Shown here piece by piece: positions 62,346 through 64,000 of a stretch of 64,000 nt of DNA. The position numbers and the translations under genes were made by a program. How positions within the stretch are numbered: position 1 is the stretch's first letter; the number at the start of each line of letters is the position of its first letter. Origin of the DNA: Ricordea florida (taxonomy: Eukaryota; Cnidaria; Anthozoa; Corallimorpharia; Ricordeidae). The DNA lies in NCBI GenBank assembly GCA_949710005.1, contig OX453276.1, positions 5,828,377-5,892,376 of the forward strand, read 5' to 3'. The notes beneath the pieces were generated by a model, which ran no database searches, had not been told where the DNA came from, and was given only the letters and a program-made list of their open reading frames with translations.

Positions 62346-63118
62346 CTACAGGGCCGTGCCCAGGGGTTTCATAAGGATGGGGGTCGGGGATTAGGCTGTT
62401 TGTTGATGTCGCCGTATAGAGCGTTTGCACATGACGTCACGGTAGCCATGTTGGTGTTCCCAAACAAAGAAAAGGCGGCCATGTTGGTGTCTCAAACTGA
62501 TCCCCCAGGAATTAAATACTATTTTTATGCAAACATCGTCTTTTGTTGCCGTTAAAAACATGGCCGCTGATCACGTGAGTGAAAAGGCTCTATCCGCAAA
62601 TATGTCCCCCTACTGATTTGACAAAGGTCAAGGTCTGTTTGCAAAGAAGGAAAAATAAGGGATGGGGGGGGGGGGAGGGGTGTCCGGAACTCCTGAAAAC
62701 CTCCCCTAAGCGCGTCCCTGTGATAATCGCTACACAAACCATGTCTCCGCTGAAAAAATCCACTTCCGGGATTTTAGGTGTCATCTTGGATCTACAGGAA
62801 AATTATCAAGGGTATTTGTAATGGCGCTTGTAATTGTTGTAATAGTGTACAATATTAGTATGATAGCATAACCAAAAACCACTGAAAAAAACAGTTTCAT
62901 TTTCCTTTCCTCTGGGTAATCAGTAAGAACCACTTAGTGCGACTCTGTAAGTCAATAGGCCTTAAATAAAAAAAAAAACATATTACGTCACCCAAATTTT
63001 GTCTTAGCAGGGAAGCAAGTGTTGAATCGCATTATATGGCCTAAGCTGTTACCTCCATAAACAAGATGGTTCTATTTGTTAGGGGTGGGCCAGTCCGTTG
63101 GTTGACAACTGTAGTGCT
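62346..63118. other. No gene recognised; G-rich run
   Basis: Contains aggggtttcataaggatggg and a G-run at 62665-62680. Two atgttggtgt phrases (62449, 62480) form a weak direct repeat. Confidence 0.4.
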
Positions 63119-63473
63119 GGTACCCGGGGAAGGGGGGTACTCCCATAAATTTCGGATAGGTGTGTGCCGCGAAGGGTCTTAAACCCTGACCCTATCTAAG
63201 GATGAAGCAAACGAAAACTGATACCCAATTTAAGACCCAAACACGAAAAATGACACCCTATGCAAGGGAAAAACAAAAACTAAAAATAGCTTGAACGGGT
63301 CAACTTTATTTTGTTTCTGTAAGATTACTGGAAGTTAGCATTAACCATAGTATAGTAGACTGCCTGATACAATTTAGGTATCCTATCTAAGGATCACACC
63401 GGGAACACTATGCCAACATGTGCAAAAATGATATCCTATTTAAGGATCATATATGGGAGTACCTCCCCTGGGT
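63119..63473. mobile_element. MITE with GGGGTACTCCCATA termini
   Basis: Left end acccggggaaggggggtact, cccata and right end tatgggagtacctcccctgg gt are inverted repeats; internal tatctaagga / ttaaggatcat motifs repeat. Non-coding. Confidence 0.78.
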
Positions 63474-63624
63474 GCTGGTAGGAAGAAGGAAGAAAGGAAG
63501 GAAGGAAGGGAGGCAGGGGGAGGGGGTGGGGGTGCGCTTGCTATTTTTTCCGTGAAAGACATCTTCAAACAACTGTTGAATCAAATTTTTTTGACGCTCC
63601 TCCCTTTTCTTTTCATAGGTCTTT

Positions 63625-63690
63625 GTGTGCCTTTTCTCTTTATTTCTCTCCGAAGTTATTATCAATGTAAACACTGCTGCAAGGTAAGAT
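63625..63690 (+). other. Exon-like segment near window end
   Basis: ttttcatag / gcaaggtaaga splice-like bounds enclose a hydrophobic reading, VFVCLFSLFLSEVIINVNTA, in one phase. It could be a further TMEM241 exon, but neither similarity nor phase supports it firmly. Confidence 0.2.
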
Positions 63691-64000
63691 AGCCTCCCAC
63701 ACATTTCCTAATATAATCACATATAACGTGGCACGGTAAGGAGATACTATTGTAATTTCTCTATGTAGTGGTCCCTCGTCAGTGTCATTGTATGGTTTGG
63801 TCTTCTGTATCGGCTCTAGTTGTCCCTTAGATGAGGGCAGTACAAAACGCAACATTTGGAATAGGCGATTCATAGTTTACATAAATTATCTTGTTAACAT
63901 AAGCGTTTTGAAGTCATCGTTAGTGAAAATCGTCACTGATGATAAGCAATTAGTATAGTCGAAATCTGTTGCCAGAGTGGAAATTCTTTTTGTGTAACGC

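Overview
The window looks like nuclear DNA from a cnidarian, most likely a stony coral or other hexacorallian. The evidence is three animal-type genes (two with many short exons and long, repeat-filled introns, one intronless GPCR) plus Penelope-like, Crypton-like, LINE, tRNA-SINE and very abundant fold-back/MITE DNA. The species assignment is inference; no ribosomal or mitochondrial marker is present.

Layout. (1) 0.36-0.94 kb, minus strand: an AT-rich intronless ORF with an N-terminal SAP-like helix pair and seven CxH...CxxC repeats of a kind I associate with giant-virus proteins. (2) 1-8 kb: no confident host gene; a dense set of fold-back elements, a Tigger-like MITE, a 20-bp minisatellite and a Penelope 3' fragment. 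(3) 8.45-9.51 kb, minus: an intact single-exon class A GPCR. (4) 10-15.8 kb: satellite, a fold-back element that is an inverted copy of one at 2.7 kb, a second Penelope fragment, one short unexplained ORF. (5) 15.81-41.64 kb, minus: a receptor tyrosine kinase. I reconstruct FN3 - Ig - short unassigned module - FN3 - TM - kinase - short acidic tail from 14 exons with compatible phases, apart from one missing join (36.0-39.3 kb) and a missing 5' end. Its introns hold a broken Crypton-like recombinase, LINE pieces, a 1.3-kb CTCACT array and many MITEs. (6) 47.70 kb onward, plus: a TMEM241-like nucleotide-sugar transporter (SLC35-related). Twelve exons join in phase from the start codon through about three quarters of the protein; the last part is uncertain or outside the window.

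The two large genes are divergent, so the stretch between 41.6 and 47.7 kb should contain the 5' end of the kinase and a shared or back-to-back promoter region. The GPCR and the kinase are membrane signalling receptors and TMEM241 is a secretory-pathway transporter; nothing suggests that they work as one pathway.

The most striking non-gene signal is a recurrent two-module architecture in sequence-divergent fold-back elements: a long near-perfect hairpin beside a TIR-bounded body that carries a CCAAT-type site next to a GCGCGC-like run. I count about fifteen instances, including a three-deep nest at 29.7-31.3 kb.
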